Assembly: GCA_016933415.1 (NCBI GenBank)
Contig: JAFGAX010000148.1
Location: forward strand, 1 to 37,929
Reading direction: 5' to 3'
Source of the DNA: a bacterium
Lineage (GTDB): Bacteria > Zhuqueibacterota > QNDG01 > DTFT01
Length of the DNA: 37,929 nt
In this document: positions 24,755-33,245 of the stretch, one piece after another
How positions within the stretch are numbered: position 1 is the stretch's first letter
How the letters are laid out: every line of letters begins with the position of its first letter
Position numbers and translations under genes: made by a program
The notes under the pieces: generated by a model
What the model was told of the DNA's origin: nothing
Database searches by the model: none
Seen by the model: the letters and a program-made list of their open reading frames with translations, nothing else

Positions 24755-26440
24755 TTAAAACAACCGCCCAAGTCCGAAGAGCCCCTGCTCCACGATGGGA
24801 CCCAGACACAGCGCGGGGAAAAACGTGAGTGCGCCGACGATCAGGATCACGCCGGTCAGCACGAAGGCAAACAGCGCCGTGTCCGTCCGGAGCGTGCCGG
24901 CGGTCTCCGGGGAACGCCTTTTGGCGGCCAGGCCTCCGGCGATGGCCACGACGGGCAGAAGCGCCGCCAACCTGCCCGCCAGCATGGCCGCAGCCAGGGT
25001 GGTGCAGTAAAACGGGGAACCGGCCCCCAGCCCCGCGAAGGCGCTGCCGTTGTTGCCCGCCGCCGAGGCGAAAGCGTACAGAATTTCGGAAAACCCGTGC
25101 GGACCCGCCGCGCTTCTCCCGGCCAGTCCGGCCGGGACGGACGCCGCCAAGCCGGCGCCCAGCAGGATCAGAGCATTGGGAACGAGCAGAACGATCATCG
25201 CCATCTTGATTTCGGACGCCTCGATTTTCTTGCCAAGATATTCGGGCGTGCGTCCGACCATGAGCCCTGCGATGAAGACAGAAACGAACACGAACATCAG
25301 CATACCGGTCAGACCGACCCCCACGCCGCCGAAAACGACTTCGCCGAGCATGATGTTGAGCATCGCCACGCCCCCGGCCGCCGGCGAAAGACTGCCGTGC
25401 ATGGCATTGACCGATCCGTTCGACGCGCAGGTGGTGTTGACCGCCCAGAGCACGCTGTCCGTGATTCCGAACCGCTGCTCCTTCCCTTCCATGGCCGGCC
25501 AGTCCGGACCCCGTGAATGGAATTCCGCGGCCAGGGCAACGGACAGTCCCGCGATCAGCAGGAACAGCATCACCCCCCAGAGCATCCATCCCTGCTTCTT
25601 CTGTCCGGTCAGGCGGGCGTACATGAAAACCAGGGCCGATGGAATCAGCAGGATGGCGAGCATCTCCAGAAAGTCGCTGAAGGGCGTCGGATTCTCGAAC
25701 GGGTGGGCGCTGTTGACCCCGAAGTATCCTCCGCCGTTGGTCCCGAGCTGCTTGATCGCGATCTGCGAAGCGACCGGACCAAGTGGGACCGTCTGGGCCG
25801 CGCCGGAGGGCGTCACGGCTGCTGGACCGGCGCTACAGGACTGGATCACTCCCTGTCCGATGAGGAGTACCGCCCAAAGGAGCGACAGCGGAAGCAGAAC
25901 ATGCACGACGGACTTGACCAGGTCGGCCCAGAAGTTGCCCACGGTGTCCCGGCCCTGCCGGACGACGCCGCGGATGAAGGCCTGCAGCACGGCCATTCCC
26001 GCGGCCGCGCTGACGAAGTTCTGAACGCCCAGCCCGAAAGATTGCACCAGCGGACTGAGCGTGGTTTCTCCGGAATACGCCTGCCAGTTCGTGTTGGTCG
26101 CGAAGCTGACCGCTGTATTGAATGCCAGAGGGAACGGTACGTTCGCCAGCCCGGCGGGATTGAGCGGCAGGCGGCCCTGAAGCATCTGGAGCACCGTCAG
26201 CGCCGCCAACCCGATGCCGTGGAACGCCAGCAGGCTCAGGATGTACGTCCGGGCCGTCATCTCAACGGCCGGATCGATTCCCGCGGCCTGGAAAATGCCG
26301 CGCTCCAGCAGTGCCAGGGGACCCCGGAAAGGCTTCCGGTTCTCCCCGAGAACGCGGACCAGATACGCGGCCAACGGCGGCGACAAGACCGCCAGAACGG
26401 CGATGTAAACGGCGGGCGGGATCCAGTCGTGAACGGTCAT
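24755..26440 (-). CDS. kdpA: KdpA, K+-binding and translocating subunit
   Basis: 561 aa integral membrane protein (E. coli 557 aa), the channel-like subunit of KdpFABC. The selectivity-filter segments are visible: [11 protein letters not shown] (from 115), GTNGGGYFG (from 233), [11 protein letters not shown] and [10 protein letters not shown]. About ten membrane helices are evident. ATG 26438-26440 follows the kdpF stop by 8 bp. Confidence 0.97.
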   Translation of the reverse strand: MTVHDWIPPAVYIAVLAVLSPPLAAYLVRVLGENRKPFRGPLALLERGIFQAAGIDPAVEMTARTYILSLLAFHGIGLAALTVLQMLQGRLPLNPAGLANVPFPLAFNTAVSFATNTNWQAYSGETTLSPLVQSFGLGVQNFVSAAAGMAVLQAFIRGVVRQGRDTVGNFWADLVKSVVHVLLPLSLLWAVLLIGQGVIQSCSAGPAAVTPSGAAQTVPLGPVASQIAIKQLGTNGGGYFGVNSAHPFENPTPFSDFLEMLAILLIPSALVFMYARLTGQKKQGWMLWGVMLFLLIAGLSVALAAEFHSRGPDWPAMEGKEQRFGITDSVLWAVNTTCASNGSVNAMHGSLSPAAGGVAMLNIMLGEVVFGGVGVGLTGMLMFVFVSVFIAGLMVGRTPEYLGKKIEASEIKMAMIVLLVPNALILLGAGLAASVPAGLAGRSAAGPHGFSEILYAFASAAGNNGSAFAGLGAGSPFYCTTLAAAMLAGRLAALLPVVAIAGGLAAKRRSPETAGTLRTDTALFAFVLTGVILIVGALTFFPALCLGPIVEQGLFGLGRLF

Positions 26441-26448
26441 GAGCGGCC

Positions 26449-26538
26449 TCAGAAGCGCTCGGGATTCATCGCGGCGTATGTCAGATAGCCTGCCAGCAGG
26501 GCCGCGATCGCGCCCGCCAGTATCCAGTCAAATGCCAT
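26449..26538 (-). CDS. kdpF: KdpF small membrane subunit
   Basis: 29 aa peptide forming one transmembrane helix (MAFDWILAGAIAALLAGYLT, then YAAMNPERF), ending in the typical PERF of KdpF, which stabilises the KdpABC complex. ATG 26536-26538 has GGAGG 6 nt upstream. It is the first gene of kdpFABCDE and is only 90 bp long, so easily missed. Confidence 0.93.
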   Translation of the reverse strand: MAFDWILAGAIAALLAGYLTYAAMNPERF

Positions 26539-26569
26539 GGGATTCCTCCAATGCGGGTAAGTCACACAC

Positions 26570-26638
26570 AAAATAACAGGAAACGGATCAGTTTGCCATT
26601 CGGAAGGATGCCCGGCGGGATAAAGATTTCATAAAAAT
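26570..26638 (-). promoter_or_regulatory. Candidate kdp promoter with KdpE-like box
   Basis: On the minus strand a direct repeat TTTAT-N6-TTTAT (26638-26620; 11-bp period, as expected for an OmpR-family site) lies upstream of a poor -35 and a TATTTT -10 (26575-26570). A weak -35 with an upstream activator box would fit KdpE-dependent transcription. This is pattern-based only. Confidence 0.45.
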
Positions 26639-26670
26639 CAGGTGTCACAGGTCTTCACGCGGAAACCGGC

Positions 26671-26728
26671 CTAAAAAAGGCGAAGGGACGGACGGACGCT
26701 TGCGCGCCGCGCCGCCCCTTCTCCTTTG
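26671..26728 (-). terminator. Terminator after glnB
   Basis: On the minus strand AAGGAGAAGGGG pairs with CCCTTCGCCTT around a GC-rich loop and is followed by six T residues (26678-26673). It separates amt-glnB from kdp. Confidence 0.7.
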
Positions 26729-26807
26729 TGAGGGGGATTCCTAACGGGACTGCGTCCCGTTTCATTTCATTTTGATCATTCCCGATATGGAACCAGAAGC
26801 GGACGGC

Positions 26808-27149
26808 TCAACCGATGGCCACTCCGTCCCTTTCCTCTGTGCGGATGCGAACGCACTCGTGCATGTCCACCACGAAGATTTTTCCATCGCCGGTCTGGCC
26901 GGTTTTCGAGGCCTTGATGATGGCCTGTATGGCCGGCTCCACGTACGGATCGTTGAGCGCGATCTCGAGCCTCACCTTCTTGGTGAGCTTTCCCGATTCC
27001 ACCACGCCCCGGTACGTCTCCGGGATGCCCTTCTGCCGGCCGCAGCCCAGCACATTGCTGACGGTCTTGAGGTATATCTCCTTCTCGTCGAGCGCCTCCA
27101 TCACGTCGTCGAGCTTGTGCGGCTGGATGATGGCGATGATGAGTTTCAT
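26808..27149 (-). CDS. glnB: PII nitrogen regulatory protein
   Basis: 113 aa trimeric PII signal protein that senses ATP/ADP and 2-oxoglutarate and gates Amt. [32 protein letters not shown] and the C-terminal [19 protein letters not shown] are family hallmarks. The start is ATG 27147-27149 with GGGGAGAAAG upstream; the longer frame extends into the amt intergenic region. In the T-loop, the uridylylated Tyr51 of enteric PII is Glu (Tyr46 is kept), so GlnD-type uridylylation at that position is impossible. Cotranscribed with amt (103 bp gap). Confidence 0.95.
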   Translation of the reverse strand: MKLIIAIIQPHKLDDVMEALDEKEIYLKTVSNVLGCGRQKGIPETYRGVVESGKLTKKVRLEIALNDPYVEPAIQAIIKASKTGQTGDGKIFVVDMHECVRIRTEERDGVAIG

Positions 27150-27252
27150 TTTCTTTCTCCCCGGGATCCGGACGCGTCTCGGGCTCCCTTGACGTTCACT
27201 TTGAGGGATGTGCGACCGCGCCTTCGGCGCGTCTTGAAGGTGCGTCACACGT

Positions 27253-28497
27253 TCAGTCGAGCAGGGTGTACGCGCTTTCCCGGTGCTGGGTGTCATCCAG
27301 GCCGATCACTTCATCCTCCTCAGTCACGCGCAGGCCCATGAATTTGTCGAGGATCTTCAGCAGGATCCATGTGACGGCCGCCGCGTACACGGCCGTGACG
27401 CCCACGGCCGCCGCCTGGCTGCCGAGCAGCCCGGCGTTTCCGAAGAACAGTCCGTCCGCGCCGGCCGGGTTGACGGCCTTCTGCGCGAACAGGCCCGTGG
27501 CCAGCGCGCCGACCGTGCCGCCCACACCGTGCACGCCGAACGCGTCAAGGCTGTCGTCGTACTTGAACTTCGTCTTGATCACCGAGACGGACACATAACA
27601 AACCGCGCCGCCCAGTACGCCGATGCCGATCGCCGAGAGCGGGGACACGAAACCCGCGGCCGGAGTCACCGCGACGAGGCCGGCGACCGCGCCGGTGGCC
27701 GCGCCCAAAACCGTGGGCCGGCCGACCACGACCCACTCGATGGCCATCCACGCGAGCGCCGCGGCCGCGGCCGATGTGTTCGTGGCGATGAACGCCGACA
27801 CGGCGAGGCCGTTCGCGGCCAGGGCGCTGCCCGCGTTGAATCCGAACCATCCGAACCAGAGCATCGAGGCGCCGAGGACCGTGTACGTCATGTTGTGCGG
27901 CGGAATGGTGTGGTGCGGAAATCCCTTGCGGCGGCCGAGCATCAGCGCGCAGACCAGCGCCGAGATGCCGGAAGAGACGTGGACCACGGTGCCGCCCGCG
28001 AAGTCGAGGGCCCCGAGGGTGCGCAGCCACCCGCCCGTTCCCCAGACCCAGTGGCAGACCGGATCGTAGACGAGCGTGGCCCACAGCAGGCTGAAGACGG
28101 CGAATGTGGAGAACCGGATGCGCTCCGCGAACGCGCCTGTAATCAGGGCCGGCGTGATCACGGCGAACATCATCTGATACGCCATGAACAGGCTGTGCGG
28201 AATCGTCGCCGCGTAATCGGGATTCGGATCTGCGCCCACACCCTTCAGTCCGAACCACGAGAGACCTCCGATGAAATGGCCGATGTCCGGCCCGAAGGAG
28301 AGGCTGTAGCCGAAGAGTATCCACTGAATGCTGATCAGGCACAACAGAAAAAGCGACTGCATCATGGTGGACAGCACGTTCTTGCGGCGGACGAGTCCTC
28401 CGTAGAAAAATGCGAGGCCCGGCGTGGTCATGCTCATGACGAGCGCGGCGGACATGAGCACCCAGGCGACGTCGCCCGGCTGAATGGCGAGGTTCAT
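27253..28497 (-). CDS. amt: Ammonium transporter
   Basis: 414 aa, 11-helix Amt/Mep/Rh protein importing ammonium. The start is ATG 28495-28497 with AGGGAG 8 nt upstream; the longer upstream frame is non-coding. The twin pore histidines are His173 (FAGGTVVH) and His323 (FGVHGVGG), and Asp165 precedes the first. No cleavable signal peptide is evident, unlike E. coli AmtB. glnB follows, as is usual. A sigma-54 -24/-12 element lies about 60 bp upstream, pointing to nitrogen-controlled expression. Confidence 0.97.
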   Translation of the reverse strand: MNLAIQPGDVAWVLMSAALVMSMTTPGLAFFYGGLVRRKNVLSTMMQSLFLLCLISIQWILFGYSLSFGPDIGHFIGGLSWFGLKGVGADPNPDYAATIPHSLFMAYQMMFAVITPALITGAFAERIRFSTFAVFSLLWATLVYDPVCHWVWGTGGWLRTLGALDFAGGTVVHVSSGISALVCALMLGRRKGFPHHTIPPHNMTYTVLGASMLWFGWFGFNAGSALAANGLAVSAFIATNTSAAAAALAWMAIEWVVVGRPTVLGAATGAVAGLVAVTPAAGFVSPLSAIGIGVLGGAVCYVSVSVIKTKFKYDDSLDAFGVHGVGGTVGALATGLFAQKAVNPAGADGLFFGNAGLLGSQAAAVGVTAVYAAAVTWILLKILDKFMGLRVTEEDEVIGLDDTQHRESAYTLLD

Positions 28498-28556
28498 GAT
28501 CGGACTCCCTGTCTGAACCGTTGGATGGCGGTGTTGTTCTTCACTCCCGCAAGCAG

Positions 28557-28572
28557 GCAAAGCGAATGCCAG
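28557..28572 (-). promoter_or_regulatory. Sigma-54 (-24/-12) promoter of amt-glnB
   Basis: The minus strand reads CTGGCATTCGCTTTGC: TGGCAT, five bases, TTGC, with 10 nt between GG and GC. The predicted start is near 28546, about 50 nt before the amt ATG. Directly upstream is a perfect 8-bp dyad AGCCCGGA / TCCGGGCT (28571-28599) that touches the -24 box. Confidence 0.75.
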
Positions 28573-28705
28573 CCCGGAACGGACGGACGTGTCCGGGCTC
28601 AAGACGCGCGGGATCAGCGGTTTACGGGGAAAACAAGAATCGGGGAAGAACGGGCGGTAAAAAACAATTCTGTAGGATGCCGGCGAATCGGTCACTTTTC
28701 CGTAA

Positions 28706-28758
28706 GAAAAAGCCGGGAAACCGTCCCGAAATCGGAATGCGGTCTCCCGGCCTTTTTT
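28706..28758 (-). terminator. Bidirectional terminator after the MFS gene
   Basis: GCCGGGA and TCCCGGC arms (28712-28718, 28745-28751), extended by ACCG/CGGT inside, are flanked by a run of A on the left (T on the minus strand) and TTTTTT on the right. It ends the leftward MFS transcript; no rightward gene uses it. Confidence 0.85.
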
Positions 28759-28804
28759 ATCCCGAAGGTCCCGCGGCCGCATCAGCCGGCCGGGGAGGCA
28801 GGCG

Positions 28805-30091
28805 TTACTTGAGTTTCACGGGCTCCAGTTTCGGAGCGAACACATGAATGACTGCGAGCGCGATCAGGTAGATGCATCCCGCCGCGATGAAAATGGGCAG
28901 GTAGTTGTTCGGATTCTTGTCGAGAATCCAGCCCACGATGTTCGAGATGAAGTATCCGCCGAGCCCGCCCATGAATCCGCCGATGCCCACCACCGAGGCC
29001 ACGGTGCGCTTTGGGAACATATCGGAGCTGAGCGTGAAGATGTTGGCCGACCATCCCTGATGGCCCGCGCATGCCAGGCCGATGAGCAGGACGGCGGTCC
29101 AGATGCTGTCCGTCACCCCCGCGTAGATCACGGGGACCGCGCACAGGGCGCAGATGAGCATGGCCGTCTTGCGCGCCCGGTTGACCGACCATCCGGCCTT
29201 GAGAAAGGCCCCCGGCAGCCATCCGGCGGCGATGGAGCCCACACTGGCCATTGTGTAGATGATGAGAATGGGCCACCACAGATCCTTGATGTTGACGCCG
29301 AATTTCTTGAAAAGGAACCCCGGTACCCAGAACAGCCACACCCACCAGACCGGGTCGGTGATGCCCTTGCCGACGGCAAAGGCCCAGGTCTGTTTGTGCA
29401 CGAGCAGGCCCGTCCATGTCTTGAACATCTCGGAAACGGACTGACGCTGTTCCTTTTCCGGCGGCTCGCTCCGGATGAACGCCAGCTCCGAAGCTGAAAC
29501 GCGGGAGTGGCGGTCCGGATGGTCGTACATCAGCAGCCAGAAGATCAGCCAGATGAATCCCAGCGCGCCGGTCAGGATAAACACCCACTGCCAGTGCCCG
29601 AGCGACTCCAGTATCCATGCCACGGCTATCGGTGTTATAAATGCCCCGATATTCGTGCCCGAGTTGAAGACCGCTGTCGCCAGGGCCCTTTCCTTTTTGG
29701 GGAACCATTCGGCGATGGCCTTGATGGATGCGGGGAAATTCGCGGCCTCTCCCAGTCCGAGCAGAATGCGCGCGGCTCCGAATGCGAACACCGTGGCGGA
29801 CAACGCGTGCCCCATGGCCGCCAGGCTCCACCAGATGATGGCGATGGCGAATCCCTTGCGGATGCCGATCCGATCGATGAGGGCGCCCGCGAAAAGCATC
29901 ATCACGGCATAGGCTAGCTGAAAATAGCCGACCACCTGACCGTAGGTCAGTTCGGACCAGCCGGGCCAGGTCAGGATGACGTTCTGCTTGAGAATGCTGA
30001 TGACTTGCCGGTCGATGTAATTGATGGTGGTGGCGACGAAAAGAAGTCCGCAGATGATCCAGCGGTAGTTGCGGAAGGTTTTTTTGGCCAC
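28805..30091 (-). CDS. MFS transporter, hexuronate (ExuT-like) family
   Basis: 428 aa, 12-helix major facilitator. NYIDRQVISILKQ, GLGEAANFPASIKAIAEWFP and GTNIGAFITP match the anion:cation symporter branch that includes ExuT. Uptake of hexuronates such as glucuronate or galacturonate is likely, but the exact substrate is not shown. GTG 30089-30091 is preceded by GGAGGAACC. It is a single-gene unit with its own promoter, a LacI-type operator and a terminator. No uronate catabolic genes are adjacent. Confidence 0.88.
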   Translation of the reverse strand: MAKKTFRNYRWIICGLLFVATTINYIDRQVISILKQNVILTWPGWSELTYGQVVGYFQLAYAVMMLFAGALIDRIGIRKGFAIAIIWWSLAAMGHALSATVFAFGAARILLGLGEAANFPASIKAIAEWFPKKERALATAVFNSGTNIGAFITPIAVAWILESLGHWQWVFILTGALGFIWLIFWLLMYDHPDRHSRVSASELAFIRSEPPEKEQRQSVSEMFKTWTGLLVHKQTWAFAVGKGITDPVWWVWLFWVPGFLFKKFGVNIKDLWWPILIIYTMASVGSIAAGWLPGAFLKAGWSVNRARKTAMLICALCAVPVIYAGVTDSIWTAVLLIGLACAGHQGWSANIFTLSSDMFPKRTVASVVGIGGFMGGLGGYFISNIVGWILDKNPNNYLPIFIAAGCIYLIALAVIHVFAPKLEPVKLK

Positions 30092-30108
30092 GGTTCCTCC
30101 TTTATCAG

Positions 30109-30159
30109 CTAAACCGTTTAGTACAAGTCTAAAATAAACAAATGAATCCGTAATGTCAA
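30109..30159 (-). promoter_or_regulatory. Sigma-70 promoter and LacI-type operator of the MFS gene
   Basis: Minus strand: TTGACA (30159-30154), a 17-bp spacer, TATTTT (30136-30131). The 13-bp palindrome CTAAACCGTTTAG (30109-30121) lies just after the start point, a classic roadblock position, and its central CG is typical of LacI-family operators. A second dyad, TCAAG-N5-CTTGA (30156-30170), overlaps the -35. The repressor gene is not in this window. Confidence 0.75.
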
Positions 30160-30166
30160 GAAGTAC

Positions 30167-30220
30167 TTGATTTATGATTTACAATTTTGTATCTTTTTAT
30201 GAGGGGTAATACAAATTTGT
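30167..30220 (+). promoter_or_regulatory. Promoter and paired palindromes upstream of the GAF/sigma-54 activator gene
   Basis: Plus strand TTGATT (30167-30172), 17 bp, TATCTT (30190-30195). Two near-identical 10-bp palindromes, ACAATTTTGT (30181-30190) and ACAAATTTGT (30211-30220), are exactly 30 bp apart, one over the -10 region and one after the start. They are candidate autoregulatory operators. A GGCCGG-containing hairpin and a clear AGGAG (7 nt before ATG) follow in the leader. Confidence 0.5.
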
Positions 30221-30308
30221 CCATGTTCACGCTGCTGTTGAACCGCCGGAACCGGCCGTCTCCCTTCCGACGCGCGGTCTGTTCCGCCCCTGTTGCGAGG
30301 AGTGCATC

Positions 30309-31835
30309 ATGAACACCGTCACAGCCAAGAGTTTTCCCCTCCTGATCGAGATCAACCAGGCCGTCGGCCGCACACTCGAGCTCCACGACGCGCTTCACGC
30401 GACCCTCCAGATTCTGCTGAACTCCTACAAAATCCGGTCCGGGGCGATTTTTCTGATGGATGATTCCGGAACGGCGCTGACCCTGGAGGCCTCCATCGGC
30501 TACAAATCAAACGTGCTCGACACCCGTTTCGCCGTGGGAGACGGGCTGACCGGCCGGGTCGTCGCTTCAGGCAAGCCCATTGTCGTTCCGCAGGTCAGCA
30601 AGGAGCCCCTGTTTCTGAATCGCATGGCCTCGTGGGACAAAGAAACCGGCGAGCAGAGCTTCTTCGGCATCCCGATCATGCTCGACTACAAGGCCCTCGG
30701 CGTGCTGATCGTCAATTTCGCCTACCATTCCAAGCGGGACTACGACGGCACCCTGCAGTTTCTGACCCTGGTCGCCTCGGCCCTCCTCCAGCCCATCCGG
30801 GTCCGCCACGTCATGGAAAACCAGCGCCAGACCCTGCTGGATGAAAACGTGACGCTCAAGCGGAAGCTGCAGGAGGAATACAGCTTTCATAACATCATCG
30901 GCAACAGCAATGAGATGCGGGACGTGTACGAGCAGGTGGCCACGGTGGCCCCGACCCAGACGACGGTGCTGCTCCGCGGCGAGACCGGCACGGGCAAGGA
31001 GCTGATCGCCGAGGCCATCCATTACAACTCGCCGCGGGCGGACAAACCCTTCGTCCGCGTGAACTGCGCGGCCATTCCGGAAAACCTCATCGAGTCGGAA
31101 TTCTTCGGATACGAAAAGGGCGCGTTCACTGGCGCCGTGGGCCGAAAAAAGGGCCGGTTCGAGCTCGCGGACGGCGGCACGATTTTCCTCGACGAGGTCG
31201 GCGAGCTCTCCGCCATGACCCAGGTGAAGCTGCTCCGCGTCCTGCAGGAGCAGGAATTCGAGCGTGTCGGCGGAACGGAGACGCTCCGGGCGGACGTGCG
31301 GGTCATCGCCGCGACGAACGCCGACCTCGAGCGGAACATGGCGGACGGCAGGTTCCGCGAGGACCTGTACTACCGGCTGAATGTGTTCTCCATCGTCCTG
31401 CCGCCGCTCCGCGAACGCAAGACCGACCTCCTGCTTCTGGCCGATCACTTCATGCTGAAATACAGCCGCCAGCACGCGAAGTCCGTGAAGCGCATCTCCA
31501 CGCCGGCCATCGACATGCTGATGCGGTACCACTGGCCCGGCAACGTCCGCGAGCTGGAGAACTGCGTCGAGCGCGCCGTGCTCGTGTGCGAAGACCAGGT
31601 CATCCACAGCTACCACCTGCCACCCACCCTGCAGACCGCGGAAAGCAGCGGCACCACGAACACCCGGTCGCTCAGGGACGCAGTGGCCACGTTCGAGAAG
31701 GAGCTCATTCAGGACGCGCTGAAATCCACGCGCGGAAACGTCGCCAGGGCCGCGCGCCTGCTCGACACGACGGAGCGCATTCTGGGATACAAAATCCGGA
31801 ATTATAAAATTGACGGAAAGCGGTTCAAGGAGTGA
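30309..31835 (+). CDS. NifA-like sigma-54-dependent transcriptional activator (GAF, AAA+, Fis)
   Basis: 508 aa enhancer-binding protein. GAF sensor domain about residues 10-165; AAA+ domain about 195-420 with Walker A GETGTGKE at 224-231, the sigma-54-contacting GAFTGA at 271-276 and Walker B IFLDE at 292-296; Fis-type helix-turn-helix about 465-500. There is no receiver domain, so it is not a classical two-component regulator. The layout equals NifA, but the nif linkage and the interdomain Cys cluster of oxygen-sensitive NifA are not seen, so the gene is left unnamed. It is the only plus-strand gene, divergent from the MFS gene. Likely targets include the two sigma-54 promoters in this window (inference). 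Confidence 0.93.
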   Translation: MNTVTAKSFPLLIEINQAVGRTLELHDALHATLQILLNSYKIRSGAIFLMDDSGTALTLEASIGYKSNVLDTRFAVGDGLTGRVVASGKPIVVPQVSKEPLFLNRMASWDKETGEQSFFGIPIMLDYKALGVLIVNFAYHSKRDYDGTLQFLTLVASALLQPIRVRHVMENQRQTLLDENVTLKRKLQEEYSFHNIIGNSNEMRDVYEQVATVAPTQTTVLLRGETGTGKELIAEAIHYNSPRADKPFVRVNCAAIPENLIESEFFGYEKGAFTGAVGRKKGRFELADGGTIFLDEVGELSAMTQVKLLRVLQEQEFERVGGTETLRADVRVIAATNADLERNMADGRFREDLYYRLNVFSIVLPPLRERKTDLLLLADHFMLKYSRQHAKSVKRISTPAIDMLMRYHWPGNVRELENCVERAVLVCEDQVIHSYHLPPTLQTAESSGTTNTRSLRDAVATFEKELIQDALKSTRGNVARAARLLDTTERILGYKIRNYKIDGKRFKE

Positions 31836-31875
31836 AATCCGACCCCGGGGTCGTGTTCCGCCTGAGACAGTTCAT

Positions 31876-31922
31876 TAAAAAAAAAGACGGTCACCTTCCG
31901 CAGGAGGGTGACCGTCTTTTTC
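31876..31922 (+). terminator. Bidirectional terminator between the activator and the GyrI-like gene
   Basis: AAAAAGACGGTCACC and GGTGACCGTCTTTTT arms around a short loop, with A-run and T-run flanks, ending both converging transcripts. Confidence 0.93.
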
Positions 31923-31947
31923 AATTCCGGAATCATCCGGTGAAATG

Positions 31948-32526
31948 CTACCGGATCTTCTCCACCGGAATCACCATTTCCACGCGGCCGGTGAATCCGC
32001 CGTCGCCCGTGGGCATCGGCATGGACACGAAACGCTCCATCATCGGGCCCGCGGGCCTGTATCCGTTCGCCGGAATCCAGGCAAACAGGGCGGCGGTCGC
32101 CGCGTTCTGGTCCGGAGAACCGAAGACGCCCTCGAAGAACAAAGCGGCGGTCAACGGATACGTGTATTTTTTCAGAACCAGCGGAACGGTCACCGTCGCC
32201 GTGTCCGGGCAAGGTATGCCGAGGTCCCAAACCAGTGAATCCGCGGGCGTCTGATCCGGGCTGTTATAGTACAGACCGAACGGCGTGGCCGCCATGGAAA
32301 GCCCCTGGGCCCCGGCGTTCTGCATCAGGTCCATGAACGCATTGCCATGCTGATCGTAACTGCCCTTCATCTCGAGCGCGGCATAGGCAAACGGCTCCAC
32401 CGGGACCAGACGAACGGATTCGAGTGCGTGTGTTTTCGGCTTTTCACCGATTGCGGCATGCGGCTGGGATATCGCAACGCCGGACGCGGCGAATGCCAGG
32501 GCTACGAGAAATGAAGTTTTTCTCAC
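31948..32526 (-). CDS. Secreted GyrI-like / AraC effector-binding-domain protein
   Basis: 192 aa. A signal peptide covers about residues 1-20 (MRKTSFLVALAFAASGVAIS). The remainder resembles the GyrI/BmrR small-molecule-binding fold: VEPFAYAALEMKGSYDQHG, an internal repeat-like second half (YPLTAALFFEGVFGS), and the closing EMVIPVEK strand. A stand-alone exported member could bind a hydrophobic ligand or heme, as SOUL-related proteins do, but no ligand is indicated. GTG 32524-32526 is preceded by GGAGG. No promoter was recognised. Confidence 0.72.
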   Translation of the reverse strand: MRKTSFLVALAFAASGVAISQPHAAIGEKPKTHALESVRLVPVEPFAYAALEMKGSYDQHGNAFMDLMQNAGAQGLSMAATPFGLYYNSPDQTPADSLVWDLGIPCPDTATVTVPLVLKKYTYPLTAALFFEGVFGSPDQNAATAALFAWIPANGYRPAGPMMERFVSMPMPTGDGGFTGRVEMVIPVEKIR

Positions 32527-32655
32527 AAGAACCTCCGGTTGGTGGGTACGGGACGACGGGAAAGGACTCCGGGGAGCATACGGACGCGGGGCGGGAAGGT
32601 TGCGTTCTGAATCCAGAAACCGCCCGGCGCCCTGAAGGGACCGGGCACTTGACCG

Positions 32656-32889
32656 TCACCAGTTGCTTTTCGGCCTCCGTTTTCCGAACAGCGCGGCGCA
32701 GGGCGCGTTTTTCGTCGTATACGCCTGAAGCGCACGGCACCAGACCGCGGCGAAAGTCCGGCATGAGTCCGAGCCGTCGACCGCCTGCTCCTTCGGGAAC
32801 TCCGCTTGGGGACAGTGGAAGTCGCAGAACCGGATACGGGAGGATTTGACGCCGGCGTTATCGCCGGAGTTGTCCGTTCCGTCCTTCAC
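32656..32889 (-). CDS. Small Cys-rich protein
   Basis: 77 aa, five cysteines: Cys22 and Cys26 (RFCDFHC), Cys43 (SCRTF), Cys51 (VWC) and Cys64 (NAPC). The spacing and the AVDGSDSCRTFAAVWC segment look like a conserved small domain rather than a chance frame, but the family could not be named. GTG 32887-32889; the ribosome site is weak. It begins 13 bp after the zinc-ribbon gene, so it may be the last gene of the manC unit. The following 129 bp (32527-32655) hold no gene and no clear terminator. Confidence 0.55.
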   Translation of the reverse strand: MKDGTDNSGDNAGVKSSRIRFCDFHCPQAEFPKEQAVDGSDSCRTFAAVWCRALQAYTTKNAPCAALFGKRRPKSNW

Positions 32890-32902
32890 GCCGAGGACCG
32901 AC

Positions 32903-33241
32903 TCATTCCACCCAGTACAGAATGCGGCCGCACTGCTCGCAGGTGTAGATCATCTGATCCTTGCGGCCCTTCTCCCCGTAGGACGTGGGCAGTTTGGCGA
33001 AACATCCGAGGCACACGTCATTCTGCACCGGCACAATGGGCCGCTTGAAACGGGTGTGCAGCCGCTGGTAGGTGCGCAGGAACCGGGGGGAGATGTTCTT
33101 GGCGATGTCATCCATGGCCTTTCGGAGCTTCTCGCGGCCCTCCATCTCAAAGCCCATGGTGGCTTCCGCTTCGGCCGTTTCCTTCAGCATGAGGTCCAGA
33201 TCCTGATACAGAACCAGCAGTTCGATCAAGTTGCGGGTCAT
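32903..33241 (-). CDS. Short C4-type zinc-ribbon protein
   Basis: 112 aa. The C-terminal ribbon has Cys77-x2-Cys80 (VCLGC) and Cys101-x2-Cys104 (CEQC), preceded by the family segment ISPRFLRTYQRLHTRF-like helix and a short N-terminal coiled coil (about 5-50). Relatives are typically about 240 aa with a long coiled-coil hairpin, so this copy has a much reduced coiled coil. It may bind nucleic acid or act as an adaptor; the function is unclear. ATG 33239-33241 is 4 bp after the PTS IIA stop and has GGAGG upstream. Confidence 0.85.
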   Translation of the reverse strand: MTRNLIELLVLYQDLDLMLKETAEAEATMGFEMEGREKLRKAMDDIAKNISPRFLRTYQRLHTRFKRPIVPVQNDVCLGCFAKLPTSYGEKGRKDQMIYTCEQCGRILYWVE

Positions 33242-33245
33242 CGGT

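Noticed and set aside
30309-31835. Naming the activator nifA
   Set aside because: The domain order fits, but there are no nitrogenase genes in the window and the interdomain cysteine motif of classical oxygen-sensitive NifA is absent.
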